A stretch of 64,000 nucleotides of DNA from Streptomyces albipurpureus (GCF_023701525.1 NZ_JAMQAW010000002.1:23697-87696), one strand, 5' to 3'; counted from the stretch's first letter, positions 44,018-53,151 are shown. The notes: generated from the sequence alone by a model not told the origin. Numbers and translations: made by a program.

Positions 44018-45709
44018 ATGGAAGAGCCACCAGCAAACACCACCGAGACCACTGTTCACCGGGTGCCGGTACTGATCGTGGGCGGGTCCCTGGTGGGCCT
44101 GTCCACCTCGATGTTCCTCAGCCGTCACGGCGTCGGGCATCTGCTCGTCGAGAAGCACTCGGGCACCTCGACCCATCCGCGCGGACGGGGCATCAACGTC
44201 CGCTCGATGGAGCTGTTCCGCCGGGCCGGGGTGGAGCGGGAGATTCGCCAGGCAGCCGCGGTCCTCGCCGACAACCACGGCATCCTCCAGGCGAGATCGC
44301 TCACCGGCGACGATCAGGAATGGCTGTTCAAGGAGATCGACCCGGGTGGCGGCCTCGCCCGTATCAGCCCGTCCGGCTGGTGCCTGTGCAGCCAGAACGA
44401 CATCGAGCCGGTGCTTGCCGAGCATTCCCGCGAGTACGGTGCCGAGCTGCGGTTCTCCACCGAACTGCTCACCTTCGACCAGGACCCCGACGGGGTGACC
44501 GCCGTCGTCAAGGACCATCTGACCGGTGAGCACACCACGGTGCGCGCGGACTACCTGGTCGCCGCAGATGGGCCACGCAGCCCGGTCCGGGAGCAGTTGC
44601 GCATCGGCCAGAGCGGCAACGGCGAGCTGTTCCACAACGTGAGCCTGACCTTCACCTCACGTTCGCTGGCCGCGATCGTCGGTGACCGTCGGTTCATCGT
44701 CTGCTATCTCACCGAGCCGGAAGCGGACGGCGCCCTGCTTCCGGTGGACAACGCCGAGCGTTGGGTGTTCCACGCGCCTTGGCACCCCGAGCACGGTGAG
44801 ACGTTGGAGGACTTCACCGACGAGCGCTGCCGTGAGCACATCCGCCGGGCGGTCGGGGACCCGGACCTCGATGTGGAGATCACCGGGAAGGCCCCCTGGC
44901 ACGCCGCCGAACGGGTCGCCCTGCGCTATGGCGAGGGGAGGGTCTTCCTCGCCGGCGACTCGGCGCACGAGATGTCGCCGACCGGGGCGTTCGGCTCCAA
45001 CACCGGTATCCAGGACGCCCACAACCTCGCCTGGAAGTTGGCGGCGGTGCTCGGAGGCTGGGCTGGGCGCGGACTGCTCGACACCTACAGCGAGGAGCGG
45101 ATGCCGGTGGCCAGGGCCACCAGCGAACGCGCGTCGGCCCGCTCGGTGGAGCACAGCCACCCCGGCTACACTCCGGCGATCACTCCGGGCGGCGGCCCGC
45201 AGGGCGGGGTCCTCACGGTGGCCATGGGGTACGGCTATCCGCACGGCGCGGTCATCGGAGCCGACCCCGAGCGCCCGGTCGTCCCCGGAGAACTGCGGCT
45301 GATCGGCGAGCCCGGCACCCGGGCTCCCCATCTGTGGGTGGACAGGGCGGGCGAACGCCTGTCAACCCTGGACCTCTACGAGCGCACCCTCGTCCTCCTG
45401 TGCGCCGAAGGCTCCGATTGGGTGAACGCCGGCCGTCGAGCCGCTGACCGGTTGTCGGTTCCGCTCGATGTGTACGCCATGGGCCCGGGACCGGATGCGG
45501 ATCTGGTCCCCGAGGTGGGCGGGGAATGGGCCGAGCGGCATGGCCTGTCCCAGTCCGGTGCGCTGCTGGTGCGACCGGACGGTGTGGTCGCCTGGCGTGC
45601 CAAAGACGCTGTGCAGGACCCGGAGAACGCCTTGGCTACGGCACTGGCCGAACTCCTTCGACTGGGAACACCGAAGAAGTCGCAGGCCACGGCGGGGAAC
45701 GGGGGTTAG
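44018..45709 (+). CDS. whiE ORFVIII: FAD-dependent polyketide hydroxylase (whiE ORFVIII-like)
   Basis: 563 residues. Aromatic hydroxylase of the PheA/TfdB group: FAD/ADP motif VPVLIVGGSLVGLSTSMFL (~16-34), DG motif YLVAADGPRSPVREQL (~180), GD motif VFLAGDSAHEMSPTGAFGSN (~307-326), and a thioredoxin-like C-terminal domain (LYERTLVLLCAEGSDWV...). It hydroxylates the aromatic polyketide with NAD(P)H and O2 late in pigment maturation. GAGGGGC lies before the ATG at long spacing. Transcribed alone. Confidence 0.93.
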   Translation: MEEPPANTTETTVHRVPVLIVGGSLVGLSTSMFLSRHGVGHLLVEKHSGTSTHPRGRGINVRSMELFRRAGVEREIRQAAAVLADNHGILQARSLTGDDQEWLFKEIDPGGGLARISPSGWCLCSQNDIEPVLAEHSREYGAELRFSTELLTFDQDPDGVTAVVKDHLTGEHTTVRADYLVAADGPRSPVREQLRIGQSGNGELFHNVSLTFTSRSLAAIVGDRRFIVCYLTEPEADGALLPVDNAERWVFHAPWHPEHGETLEDFTDERCREHIRRAVGDPDLDVEITGKAPWHAAERVALRYGEGRVFLAGDSAHEMSPTGAFGSNTGIQDAHNLAWKLAAVLGGWAGRGLLDTYSEERMPVARATSERASARSVEHSHPGYTPAITPGGGPQGGVLTVAMGYGYPHGAVIGADPERPVVPGELRLIGEPGTRAPHLWVDRAGERLSTLDLYERTLVLLCAEGSDWVNAGRRAADRLSVPLDVYAMGPGPDADLVPEVGGEWAERHGLSQSGALLVRPDGVVAWRAKDAVQDPENALATALAELLRLGTPKKSQATAGNGG

Positions 45710-45838
45710 CCGCCCGCCGGGCCGCGTCATCGGCGGTCACACCTGCGCCCGGATGCCGTCGTCCGGGTCGCGCGTGTGGCCGCCGCGTTCTACGGTGCGC
45801 GAACAGCCCGCCGTACACGGGAGGTGTAGAAAGAGGAC

Positions 45839-48514
45839 ATGGCCTCACGGAACGGCCGGCGCTCGGTCCTACGGATGCGAACCGTCGCGGGCCAGGTCTT
45901 TCTCCTCCAAGTGGCGATCGTGGTGTTGCTCGTCGCCACCTGCATCGTCGCCCTTGTCCTGCAATCGCACGCGGACAGCGAGGGCGAAGCGGTCAGCCGC
46001 TCACTCGCCGTGGCGGAGACCTTCGCCCACTCCCCCGGCATCGACGCGGCTCTGAAGAGTGACGACCCGTCCGCGATTCTCCAGCCCACGACCGAGGCGG
46101 CCCGTCAGGACGCCGATGTGGACTTCCTGGTGGTCGTGGCACCCGACGGCACCCGCTACACCCACCCCGTGCCGGGCCTGGTCGGAAAGAAGTTCACCGG
46201 CAACATCCAGCCGGTACTCAAGGGCGAGACCCTCACCCGCAGGTTCAACAGCGGCATCGGCCCGCTCGTCGCGGTCGCGGTCCCGGTCCGGGACGATGAC
46301 GGCACCGTGATCGGGGTGGTGTCGGCCGGGGTCACCCTGGACCGGGTCAGCGGAGCCGCCAACGACCAGTTCCCGCTGATCTTCGGCGCGGCGGGCGGAA
46401 TCCTGCTCCTCACCACCGGCGGCGCGGCCCTGGTGAGCAAACGGCTGCGCCGGCAGACCCACGGTCTGGGACCCGAAGAGATGACCCGGATGTACGAACA
46501 CCATGACGCGGTGTTGCACTCGGTGCGGGAGGGCGTACTCATCGTCGGTGGGGACGGGCGGCTCCTGCTCGCCAATGACGAAGCCCGGCGGCTGCTCAAC
46601 CTCCCCGTCACGGTGGAGGGCCGCCCGGTGACCGAGTTGGGCCTGGAACCGGAGACCACTGAACTCCTGGCGTCCGGACGGGTGGCGTCCGATGAGATAC
46701 ACCGTGTGAGTGATCGGCTCCTCGTGGTGAACCAGAGCCCCACGGACCGGGACGGCGGCCCGCCGGGCAGTGTGGCCACCTTCCGGGACACCACCGACCT
46801 CCAGGCGCTCAGCGGGCGGGCGGATGTGGCGCAAGGCCGGCTGAAACTGCTGTACGAGGCCGGTGCGGAGATCGGCACCAAGCTCGATGTCGTACGCACC
46901 TGCGAAGAGCTGGTGGAGTTCTCCGTCGAGCGGTTCGCTGACTACGCCACCGTCGATCTGGTGGAGACGGTACTGCGCGGCGAGGAACCCACATCGACCG
47001 GCGCGGTCTCCGACATGCAGCGGATCGCCTCGGGCGGTCTGGGCCACGGCACCGATCACTTCCCGCTCGACAGCGTGATCCGCTATCTGCCGACCACCCG
47101 GCTGGGCGCCGGGCTGAGCAAGGGCGAGGCGGTGCTGGAGCCCGTACTCAGTGCCTTCAACGGCTGGGAGCAGCAGTCCCCGGAACGCGCGAGGGCCCTG
47201 GTGGAAGCCGGCTTCCACTCCATGATCGCGGTACCGCTGCGGGCTCGCGGGGCCATCCTCGGTGTGGCGATCTTCTGGCGTTCGGAGCGGCCGGAGGCCT
47301 ATGACGAGGAGGATCGTTCCCTCGCCGAGGAACTGGTCGCCAGGGCCGCGGTGAGCGTGGACAACGCCCGCCGCTACTCCCGCGAACACACCATGGCCGT
47401 CACGCTTCAACGCAGCCTGCTGCCCCGCGGACTGCCGGAACAACACGCCATCGACGTCGCCTACCGCTATCGACCGGCGCAGGCCGGGCTCGGCGGTCTA
47501 GGCGGGGTCGGCGGGGACTGGTTCGACGTCATCCCCCTGCCCGGTGCGCGGGTGGCGCTGGTGGTCGGTGATGTCGTGGGCCACGGGCTGCACGCCGCAG
47601 CCACCATGGGCCGGCTGCGGACCGCCGTGCACAACTTCTCCACCTTGGATCTGCCACCCGATGAACTCCTGTGGCATCTGGACGAACTGGTCACCCGGAT
47701 CGACCAGGACGAGGCCGAGGGCGGGGTGGAGGCCGGAGTCACCGGAGCCACCTGCCTCTACGCGATCTACGACCCGGCATCCGGTCGCTGCACCATGGCC
47801 CGCGCCGGGCATCTTCAACCCGTGGTGCTCCAACCGGACGGCACCGCGGTCATCGCCGACGTACCCGGAGGACCACCGCTGGGGCTCGGTGGTCTGCCCT
47901 TCGAAACGTTGGAGCTGGAACTCCCCGAGAACAGCACCCTCGTGCTGTACACCGATGGCCTGGTGGAGGATCGCCGGCGAGACATCGACGTGGGCCTGGC
48001 GATGCTGTGCGACACCCTCTCCGGACATCCCGAGCGCACCGCCGAAGAGACCTGTGAGGCCGTGTTGGCCGCCCTGCTCCCCGACCCCCAGCGTGATGAC
48101 ATCGCCCTGCTCGTGGGGCGCACCAAGGTCTTCAACACCAGCGAGGTCGCCGACTGGGAGGTACGCAGTGACCCCTCGGCGGTCGCTGAGGTACGGGCCG
48201 CGGTCGCCCACAAGCTCGACGAATGGGGCCTGGAGGACGAGGCATTCACCACCGAGCTGATCCTCAGCGAGCTGGTGACCAACGCGATCCGCTACGCCGT
48301 GGGGCCCATTCGGGTACGACTGATCCGCGAACGCGCACTGATCTGCGAGGTGTCTGATCGCAGCAGCACCTCCCCGCATCTACGGCAGGCCGCCAGCACC
48401 GACGAAGGTGGTCGAGGGCTCTTCCTGGTGGCCCAGTTCGCCGACCGCTGGGGAACGCGGTACACCTCCGACGGCAAGGTGATCTGGACCGAGCAACCAC
48501 TGCCTCCGGAGTAA
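45839..48514 (+). CDS. membrane sensor with PAS, GAF, SpoIIE phosphatase and HATPase domains
   Basis: 891 residues. A membrane helix (~18-42, VFLLQVAIVVLLVATCIVAL) and a second at ~180-200 bracket an extracellular Cache/CitA-like sensor (VVVAPDGTRYTHPVPGLVGK). Then PAS (~222-320; MYEHHDAVLHSVREGVLIV), GAF (~340-515), SpoIIE/PP2C phosphatase (~525-755) with intact metal sites GGDWFDV, VGDVVGHGL, YTDGLVEDR, and a C-terminal anti-sigma-type HATPase (~770-885; ELVTNAIRYA, GGRGLFLVAQFADRWG). It probably dephosphorylates an anti-sigma antagonist and may also rephosphorylate it, switching a sigma factor in response to an external ligand. No sigma factor or antagonist gene is adjacent. The upstream GGAGGTG places the ATG. 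Confidence 0.92.
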   Translation: MASRNGRRSVLRMRTVAGQVFLLQVAIVVLLVATCIVALVLQSHADSEGEAVSRSLAVAETFAHSPGIDAALKSDDPSAILQPTTEAARQDADVDFLVVVAPDGTRYTHPVPGLVGKKFTGNIQPVLKGETLTRRFNSGIGPLVAVAVPVRDDDGTVIGVVSAGVTLDRVSGAANDQFPLIFGAAGGILLLTTGGAALVSKRLRRQTHGLGPEEMTRMYEHHDAVLHSVREGVLIVGGDGRLLLANDEARRLLNLPVTVEGRPVTELGLEPETTELLASGRVASDEIHRVSDRLLVVNQSPTDRDGGPPGSVATFRDTTDLQALSGRADVAQGRLKLLYEAGAEIGTKLDVVRTCEELVEFSVERFADYATVDLVETVLRGEEPTSTGAVSDMQRIASGGLGHGTDHFPLDSVIRYLPTTRLGAGLSKGEAVLEPVLSAFNGWEQQSPERARALVEAGFHSMIAVPLRARGAILGVAIFWRSERPEAYDEEDRSLAEELVARAAVSVDNARRYSREHTMAVTLQRSLLPRGLPEQHAIDVAYRYRPAQAGLGGLGGVGGDWFDVIPLPGARVALVVGDVVGHGLHAAATMGRLRTAVHNFSTLDLPPDELLWHLDELVTRIDQDEAEGGVEAGVTGATCLYAIYDPASGRCTMARAGHLQPVVLQPDGTAVIADVPGGPPLGLGGLPFETLELELPENSTLVLYTDGLVEDRRRDIDVGLAMLCDTLSGHPERTAEETCEAVLAALLPDPQRDDIALLVGRTKVFNTSEVADWEVRSDPSAVAEVRAAVAHKLDEWGLEDEAFTTELILSELVTNAIRYAVGPIRVRLIRERALICEVSDRSSTSPHLRQAASTDEGGRGLFLVAQFADRWGTRYTSDGKVIWTEQPLPPE

Positions 48515-48519
48515 CCCGC

Positions 48520-48551
48520 AGGGTGCGGGGGCCACCCGGCCCCCGCACCCT
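48520..48551. terminator. terminator between convergent genes
   Basis: A perfect 14-bp stem (AGGGTGCGGGGGCC and its complement) with a 4-nt loop, six bases past the phosphatase stop and nine before that of the YcnI-like gene. Confidence 0.87.
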
Positions 48552-48559
48552 GGACAGCC

Positions 48560-49279
48560 TCAGGAAGTCGCGCTCGAACGGCGCTTGAACACCCACATGA
48601 TCACTCCACCGGCGGCCACCACCACAAGCGCCAGCACACCGATGGCAACGCCCATCCCGCCGCTGTCCTTGCTCTCCTCGGCAGCCTGTGTCTGATCCCC
48701 GGTGCCCGACTCGGCCTGGGAACCGTCGGACTTCTTGTCCGAAACCGGGATGGGGGGCTTGCTCGGGGCAACCGGAGTGCCCTCCCACTTGGCTTCCTTG
48801 GACGCCGACTTCAACTTCAGCACCGGGGCGGGGTTCTCCGGCTTCTTGCCGTCCTTGGGCTCCTCAACCCAGCGGGCGAGCTTCCCATCGCTGTAGGTCT
48901 CCACCGTCTTGAAGACCAGCGACTCAGCGTCCGGCAACTGCTTCACCACGATGCTGTAAACCGCCTTCTCACCCGTGGGAAGCGGCTTCCCACTGATGGT
49001 GAATCCGCCCTGGGCCTGGGCCAACCGCCAGCCCTCCGGGCCCTTCTTCAGACTGACCGTACCGGGGCTGATGCCCTCGGGCAGAACCACCTGAAGCATG
49101 GCGAGGCCCGCCGACTTGGACTCGGCTTCCGAAGTGAAGGTCAAGGTGACGTTCTTCGCCAGACCACGGGCATCGGACGCGGTCACACCCGCGTGGGCCG
49201 AGGCGGGCGTAGCCACGGCCAGGGCCGTACCAAAAGCCACTGCTGCGGCCAGGGTTATCCGCAGGGGTGCGTTCCTCAT
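48560..49279 (-). CDS. YcnI-like (DUF1775) secreted copper-related protein
   Basis: 239 residues. Signal peptide (RITLAAAVAFGTALAVATP) cleaved at ASA|H so the mature protein begins HAGVTAS; the N-terminal His is the copper ligand of YcnI domains. Domain ~30-150 includes TFTSEAESKSAGLAMLQVVL, LPEGISPG and WVEEP. A flexible charged linker follows and a C-terminal membrane anchor (MGVAIGVLALVVVAAGGVIMW) with a basic tail (FKRRSS). Expected to bind Cu at the outer face of the membrane for trafficking. No copper transport genes are visible next to it. GAGGAGAG precedes the ATG. Confidence 0.88.
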   Translation of the reverse strand: MRNAPLRITLAAAVAFGTALAVATPASAHAGVTASDARGLAKNVTLTFTSEAESKSAGLAMLQVVLPEGISPGTVSLKKGPEGWRLAQAQGGFTISGKPLPTGEKAVYSIVVKQLPDAESLVFKTVETYSDGKLARWVEEPKDGKKPENPAPVLKLKSASKEAKWEGTPVAPSKPPIPVSDKKSDGSQAESGTGDQTQAAEESKDSGGMGVAIGVLALVVVAAGGVIMWVFKRRSSATS

Positions 49280-49477
49280 GACTCTCCTCGTAACGAAATC
49301 GTGGGGGGACGGGAGCTGTCGAGGCACGCCAAATGCTCCCGTTCGGGGTGAAGCGCCGTGGCACGGGTGGGGGTCCACGCCATGGCGCGCCCATCATTCA
49401 CGAACCGACCCTCAAAAAGTGGGTACTTGCCATATCTGGCGCCTCGCCTGCCCCAGAGGACCCTTCGGCAGGGGGCC

Positions 49478-49771
49478 CCTGGGCGGGGGGCCTGTGCTCG
49501 GGTCTTGGGCTGGGCGCCCCAGCTCTGCCATCCCCACCCGGGGTGGAGGGTTCCGTCCTCAAACGCCGGGGGTTCCCTGGGCGGGGGGCCTGTGCTCGGG
49601 TCTTGGGCTGGGCGCCCCAGTCTTGCCATCCCCACCCGGGGTGGAGGGTTCCGTCCTCAAACGCCGGGGGTTCCCTGGGCGGGGGGCCTGTGCTCGGGTC
49701 TTGGGCTGGGCGCCCCGGTCTTGCCATCCCCACCCGGGGTGGAGGGTTCCGTCCTCAAACGCCGGACAGGC
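49478..49771. repeat. 98-bp tandem repeat, three copies
   Basis: Three units begin at 49478, 49576 and 49674 with a constant period of 98 bp and only a few mismatches (CAGCTCTGCC, CAGTCTTGCC, CGGTCTTGCC variants). Each contains GTTCCGTCCTCAAACGCCGG. A partial fourth copy lies at ~49848-49922. The period is not a multiple of three, arguing against coding function. Confidence 0.93.
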
Positions 49772-49979
49772 TGAGATCGACCCTCGGTAGGGCCCGACCT
49801 CGGATGAGGGACCGTGCCCCAGGGCCCTGAGCTCCTGGGCCGCGCACCCCGGTCTTGCCATCCCCACCCGAGGTAGAGGGTTCCGTCCTCAAACGCCGGA
49901 CAGGCTGAGATCGACCCTCGGTGGGTGTGCCTTCTCTTGCTGGGGTCTGTTGGTGCTGGGGTCTTGGGTTGCTCGGGCT

Positions 49980-50340
49980 GAGGGGTCTTGTCCTGTGGTG
50001 GTTGGGGGGTGCTATCGGGGGTGACTCCTCAGCGTCGACGGCCTGAAGCGACTCCGAGCCGGCATGCGGGTCTTGCCGTCGATCGCTTCCGGGGACACCC
50101 CCTGCGCGCCCCCACGCCCAGACTTACATCCCCTGCCCCCAGGTCCCTGTCCCGCCGGGAGCCAGGGGACACGTTCTGCCCGCGCCCAGCCGAAACCTGC
50201 ATCCCCTTACCCCTGGGTACTTGTCCAGCGGAGGAACGAGGGGGACACCTCCTACGTGCCCACTCGCCCGAGCACGGTGCACCTGCCTTGCCCTGGAGTG
50301 GGTGTCACAGGGCAAGGCACCTGGGGGAGGTCGCTTGGCT
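49980..50340 (-). repeat. left arm of large inverted repeat
   Basis: 49980-50121 is an almost perfect inverted copy of 50770-50915 (core difference only GAGCCGGCATG against GTTCCGGCGTG), and 50273-50340 is an inverted copy of 50703-50768. Between these are degenerate ~70-bp units (CCCAGGTCCCTGTCCCGCCG and relatives). Confidence 0.88.
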
Positions 50341-50702
50341 ATGCGACGGGCTGATATCGCGGTCAGGGCCAGGGATGGCTTTGCGCACGGGGAAGGCGTC
50401 CTTCGCAGTGCGGGGGACACGCACCTGTCGCTGGGCTCAGGTCATGAGAGCACGTAGGGAACGAGGGTGGTTCCGATGCATGATCCCCGTTGCGCACGAG
50501 CCTGGGGGCACTCTCCTACGCTCGGGCCGTGCGCGAGTAAGCCTGCCTGGTGAAGGGTCAGTTCACGCGCCGCGTCCGGTTCCGGGCGATGACGTAGGGC
50601 CGGGGGTCAGGTGCCGCATGGGGGAGGTTGCAACCCATAGCGGGGACAACCCTGTGCAGCCTCAACCGTCACGTGGAGCCGACCGAGGGCACGGTTTCAC
50701 AC

Positions 50703-50915
50703 CCACCCGGCCAAGCAACCTCCCTCAGGTGCCTGCCCTGTGACACCCACCCCAGGGCAAGGTGCACCGGGCTTGGGCGTGGGGGCGCGCAGGGGGTGTC
50801 CCCGGAAGCGATCGACGGCAAGACCCGCACGCCGGAACGGAGTCGCTTCAGGCCGTCGACGCTGAGGAGTCACCCCCGATAGCACCCCCCAACCACAGCA
50901 AACACAAGACCCCTC
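50703..50915 (+). repeat. right arm of large inverted repeat
   Basis: Counterpart of the left arm. Its main unit (50771-50890) contains GAAGCGATCGACGGCAAGAC and CCGTCGACGCTGAGGAGTCA and recurs, in the same orientation, at 59485-59660. The spacer between arms is ~360 bp without a supported gene. Confidence 0.88.
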
Positions 50916-50985
50916 GCCCGGGGAAACCCAAGACCTCAACCACCGCCACCTCACCCAAAGAAGAACACCTCGAAGGCAAACAACC

Positions 50986-51145
50986 CCAGCCCGTCCGGCG
51001 TTTGAGGACGGAACCCTTCACCCCGGGTGAGGACCATCAAGACGGGGACGGCCACCCCACGTACCCAAGGCCCCAACCACAAGCCGCCCCAGCCACAGGC
51101 ACCCCCCTGCCGAAGGCCAACCCCAGCCCGTCCGGCGTTTGAGGA
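50986..51145 (+). repeat. two copies of the CAGCCCGTCCGGCGTTTGAG element
   Basis: Copies at about 50989-51012 and 51122-51144, each continuing GACGGAAC or GACAGAAC. This is the reverse complement of the GTTCCGTCCTCAAACGCCGG core in the 98-bp repeats, so elements on the two sides of the desert point in opposite directions. The same element occurs at 59728-59762. Confidence 0.9.
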
Positions 51146-51199
51146 CAGAACCCCCACCCCGGGAGAGGACACCAAGAACACGGGCGCCAGGCCCAAGAA

Positions 51200-51781
51200 T
51201 CAAGCCCCCGGCACAGGCCCCCCGCCCAGGGTCCCCCCGCAGACCAAGTTCCAGCGCCCCCTCCTCCCCTTGAGCTCCGTCAGTGTCAGCGGCCCCACGT
51301 CCAGCCGCCAGAACACCTCCGGTGCCAACCCCAACGCCCCCACTGTCAGCGCCCGCACCAGTGCGGGCTCCACCACCGCCAGCGTCCGTCCGTCCGGTAG
51401 TGACTCCAACCACTCCCCCGCCCTCGCGCACAGCTCCCGCAGTGACTCGCCTCCATGAGGGGAAGCGGTGGGGTCCCGGAGCCAGTGGTCGACGGCTGCG
51501 GGCTCTTGGGCGCTGACTTGGTCCAGCGTGAGCCCCGTCCATCTGCCTACGTCCCAGTCCGTGAGCTGCTCGGATGCCTCGGCCCGTAGCCCCAGGGCCT
51601 CGGCGGTCTGGCGACAGCGCAGCGAGGGCCCCCGTACCAGCAGGTCCGAGCGTGGCACCGACCGCGCTGCCGCGCTTGCCGCGCGTACCCCGTGCTCGTC
51701 CAATGGGCATTCCCCACCGAAGCGCGCCTCCCGCAGGGCAGCCGTCATCGCAGGTGAGATGAGCATCACCCGTACCGTCAT
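51200..51781 (-). CDS. histidine-phosphatase-fold protein lacking catalytic His
   Basis: 193 residues from the ATG after GTGAGGAG. The overall phosphoglycerate-mutase-like pattern is visible (CPLDEHGVRAASAAARSVPR, GPSLRCRQTAEALGL, LTDWDVGRWTGLTLDQV, HGGESLRELCARAGEWL). But the RHG tripeptide expected at ~10 is LISPAMT and the second catalytic His segment, normally SHG, reads VVEPALVRAL. The protein is thus probably not a phosphatase. Its location divergent from the cobalt transporter and next to the B12 riboswitch links it to cobalamin or cobalt; it may be a degenerate CobC-like protein used for binding. Confidence 0.8.
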   Translation of the reverse strand: MTVRVMLISPAMTAALREARFGGECPLDEHGVRAASAAARSVPRSDLLVRGPSLRCRQTAEALGLRAEASEQLTDWDVGRWTGLTLDQVSAQEPAAVDHWLRDPTASPHGGESLRELCARAGEWLESLPDGRTLAVVEPALVRALTVGALGLAPEVFWRLDVGPLTLTELKGRRGRWNLVCGGTLGGGPVPGA

Positions 51782-51859
51782 CGTCACGCTCCTCACTGGT
51801 CATCCCGCTCAACGACACAAGAACATCACGGTGTCAGACACCATGGCGGCACGGCCTCA

Positions 51860-52010
51860 CAGGCGGTACGGTCGCGTGGACATGACGACGGTGTGACGGA
51901 AGCCCGGTGAAAGTCCGGCACGGTCGCGCCACTGTGTACCCGCACCTGTGCGGGAAGTCAGACCCAGCACCTTCGTCTAAGGCACCACGATCGGGACGCG
52001 TTGTTCCCTC
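51860..52010 (+). ncRNA. cobalamin riboswitch
   Basis: Upstream of cbtB. The sequence GGAAGCCCGGTGAAAGTCCG followed by GGCACGGTCGCGCCACTG (to ~51934) is the conserved B12-box core; AAGTCAGACCC (51954-51964) matches the following conserved segment. Adenosylcobalamin binding should reduce expression of the cobalt transporter. Boundaries are approximate. Confidence 0.88.
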
Positions 52011-52023
52011 AGGAGGTTCTGCC

Positions 52024-52239
52024 ATGGCTCATTCTGCCGCGCCCGCCACCGCTGCCCCGGCCCTGACTCCCATATCGCTGAAGACGATTGCCCCCTGGGC
52101 GGTCTTCGTCGGTGTGTTGATGCTGGTACTGCTCTACTTCGTCGGCGCCGAGCAGGGCGCCACCTCCCTTGTCTCCGGTGAGAGCGTCCATGAGTGGGTC
52201 CATGACGGACGCCATCTCCTCGGCTTCCCCTGCCACTAG
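52024..52239 (+). CDS. cbtB: CbtB cobalt transporter subunit
   Basis: 71 residues with one membrane segment (~22-42: IAPWAVFVGVLMLVLLYFVG) and a His-rich extracytoplasmic end ESVHEWVHDGRHLLGFPCH, the CbtB signature thought to bind Co2+. ATG behind AGGAGG. Works with CbtA, 43 bp downstream. Confidence 0.93.
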   Translation: MAHSAAPATAAPALTPISLKTIAPWAVFVGVLMLVLLYFVGAEQGATSLVSGESVHEWVHDGRHLLGFPCH

Positions 52240-52282
52240 GAACTCTCGCTCGAAGTTGCTCAGACCCACAGGGGAACCATCC

Positions 52283-53020
52283 ATGAACTCCATATCTGTC
52301 AGAGCCCTGCTCGTTCGCGGAATGCTCGCGGGCCTGATCGCCGGCGGCTTCGCCATGGCCGTCGCGTACTTTCTCGGTGAAGGCCCGGTGGACGCGGCCA
52401 TCGCCTTCGAGGAAAGCCATAGTCACGAGCACGGCGGCGAGGAACTGGTCAGCCGTGCCCTGCAGTCCACGGCCGGTCTCGCCACCGGTGTGCTCGTCTT
52501 CGGGGTGGCAATCGGTGGGATCGCCGCCCTGGCCTACTGCGTGGCGCTCGGCCGCATCGGCGGTTTCGGTCCGCGGGCCACGGCGGTGCTGGTCGCCGGC
52601 GGTGCCCTGGTGACCGTGTATGTGGTGCCGTATCTGAAGTATCCGCCGAACCCTCCGGCGGTCGGTGACCCAGCCACCATCGGAAAGCGCACCGCGCTGT
52701 ACTTCCTGATGGTCGTGCTCAGTGTGCTGCTCGCGGTGGCAGTGGTGATCCTGGGGCAGCGGTTGGCTCCTCAGCTGGGCAACTGGAACGCGACGCTCGT
52801 CGCGGTCGCGGCCTTCGTTGTCGCGGCCGGGCTGGCCTTTGCGTTCCTGCCGTCGTTCAACGAGGTTCCCGAGGGGTTCCCCGCCACGGTGGTGTGGGAG
52901 TTCCGACTCGCGACGCTCGCCATTCAGGTGACGGTGTGGACCGTCTTCGGGCTGGTCTTCGGCGAGCTGGCCGAACGCCTGCTCACTCCGCAGAAGACGC
53001 CGGCAGCGGCCGTGAGCTGA
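52283..53020 (+). CDS. cbtA: CbtA cobalt transporter
   Basis: 245 residues, about six membrane segments (LLVRGMLAGLIAGGFAMAVA; AGLATGVLVFGVAIGGIAAL; ATAVLVAGGALVTVYVVPY; LYFLMVVLSVLLAVAVVILG). A His-rich loop SHSHEHGGEE (~45-55) is typical of CbtA and probably takes part in metal binding. Function in cobalt import is inferred from the family and B12-riboswitch control; start follows GGGGAACC. Confidence 0.93.
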   Translation: MNSISVRALLVRGMLAGLIAGGFAMAVAYFLGEGPVDAAIAFEESHSHEHGGEELVSRALQSTAGLATGVLVFGVAIGGIAALAYCVALGRIGGFGPRATAVLVAGGALVTVYVVPYLKYPPNPPAVGDPATIGKRTALYFLMVVLSVLLAVAVVILGQRLAPQLGNWNATLVAVAAFVVAAGLAFAFLPSFNEVPEGFPATVVWEFRLATLAIQVTVWTVFGLVFGELAERLLTPQKTPAAAVS

Positions 53021-53092
53021 CCGGCCCCTCATGGGCCTCCAGGACCTGCGGTTCCTGGGCGGACGCCCCGTCCCGCCCGCCCGGGAAGCGCA

Positions 53093-53151
53093 GGTCCGAG
53101 ACAGAGGTCCGAAGCACAGACCCGAGGGAAGGGTCCGAGGAAAGGGTCCGA
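53093..53151. repeat. GGTCCGA repeated four times
   Basis: Copies at 53093, 53106, 53132 and 53145 in the 174-bp gap between cbtA and the VOC gene. May be a repeated binding site or chance. Confidence 0.5.

Larger units (their letters stand above)
49280..51199. other. 1.9-kb repeat-filled gene desert
   Basis: No frame here has a ribosome-binding site, known domain or steady codon bias. The region is made almost entirely of tandem and inverted repeats (see separate entries), arranged roughly symmetrically about ~50,500. Confidence 0.75.

Noticed and set aside
49358..49867. Several 100-165-codon frames on both strands across the 98-bp repeats
   Set aside because: They only translate the tandem repeat, have no ribosome-binding sites, and the period is not a multiple of three so the repeated peptide changes frame.
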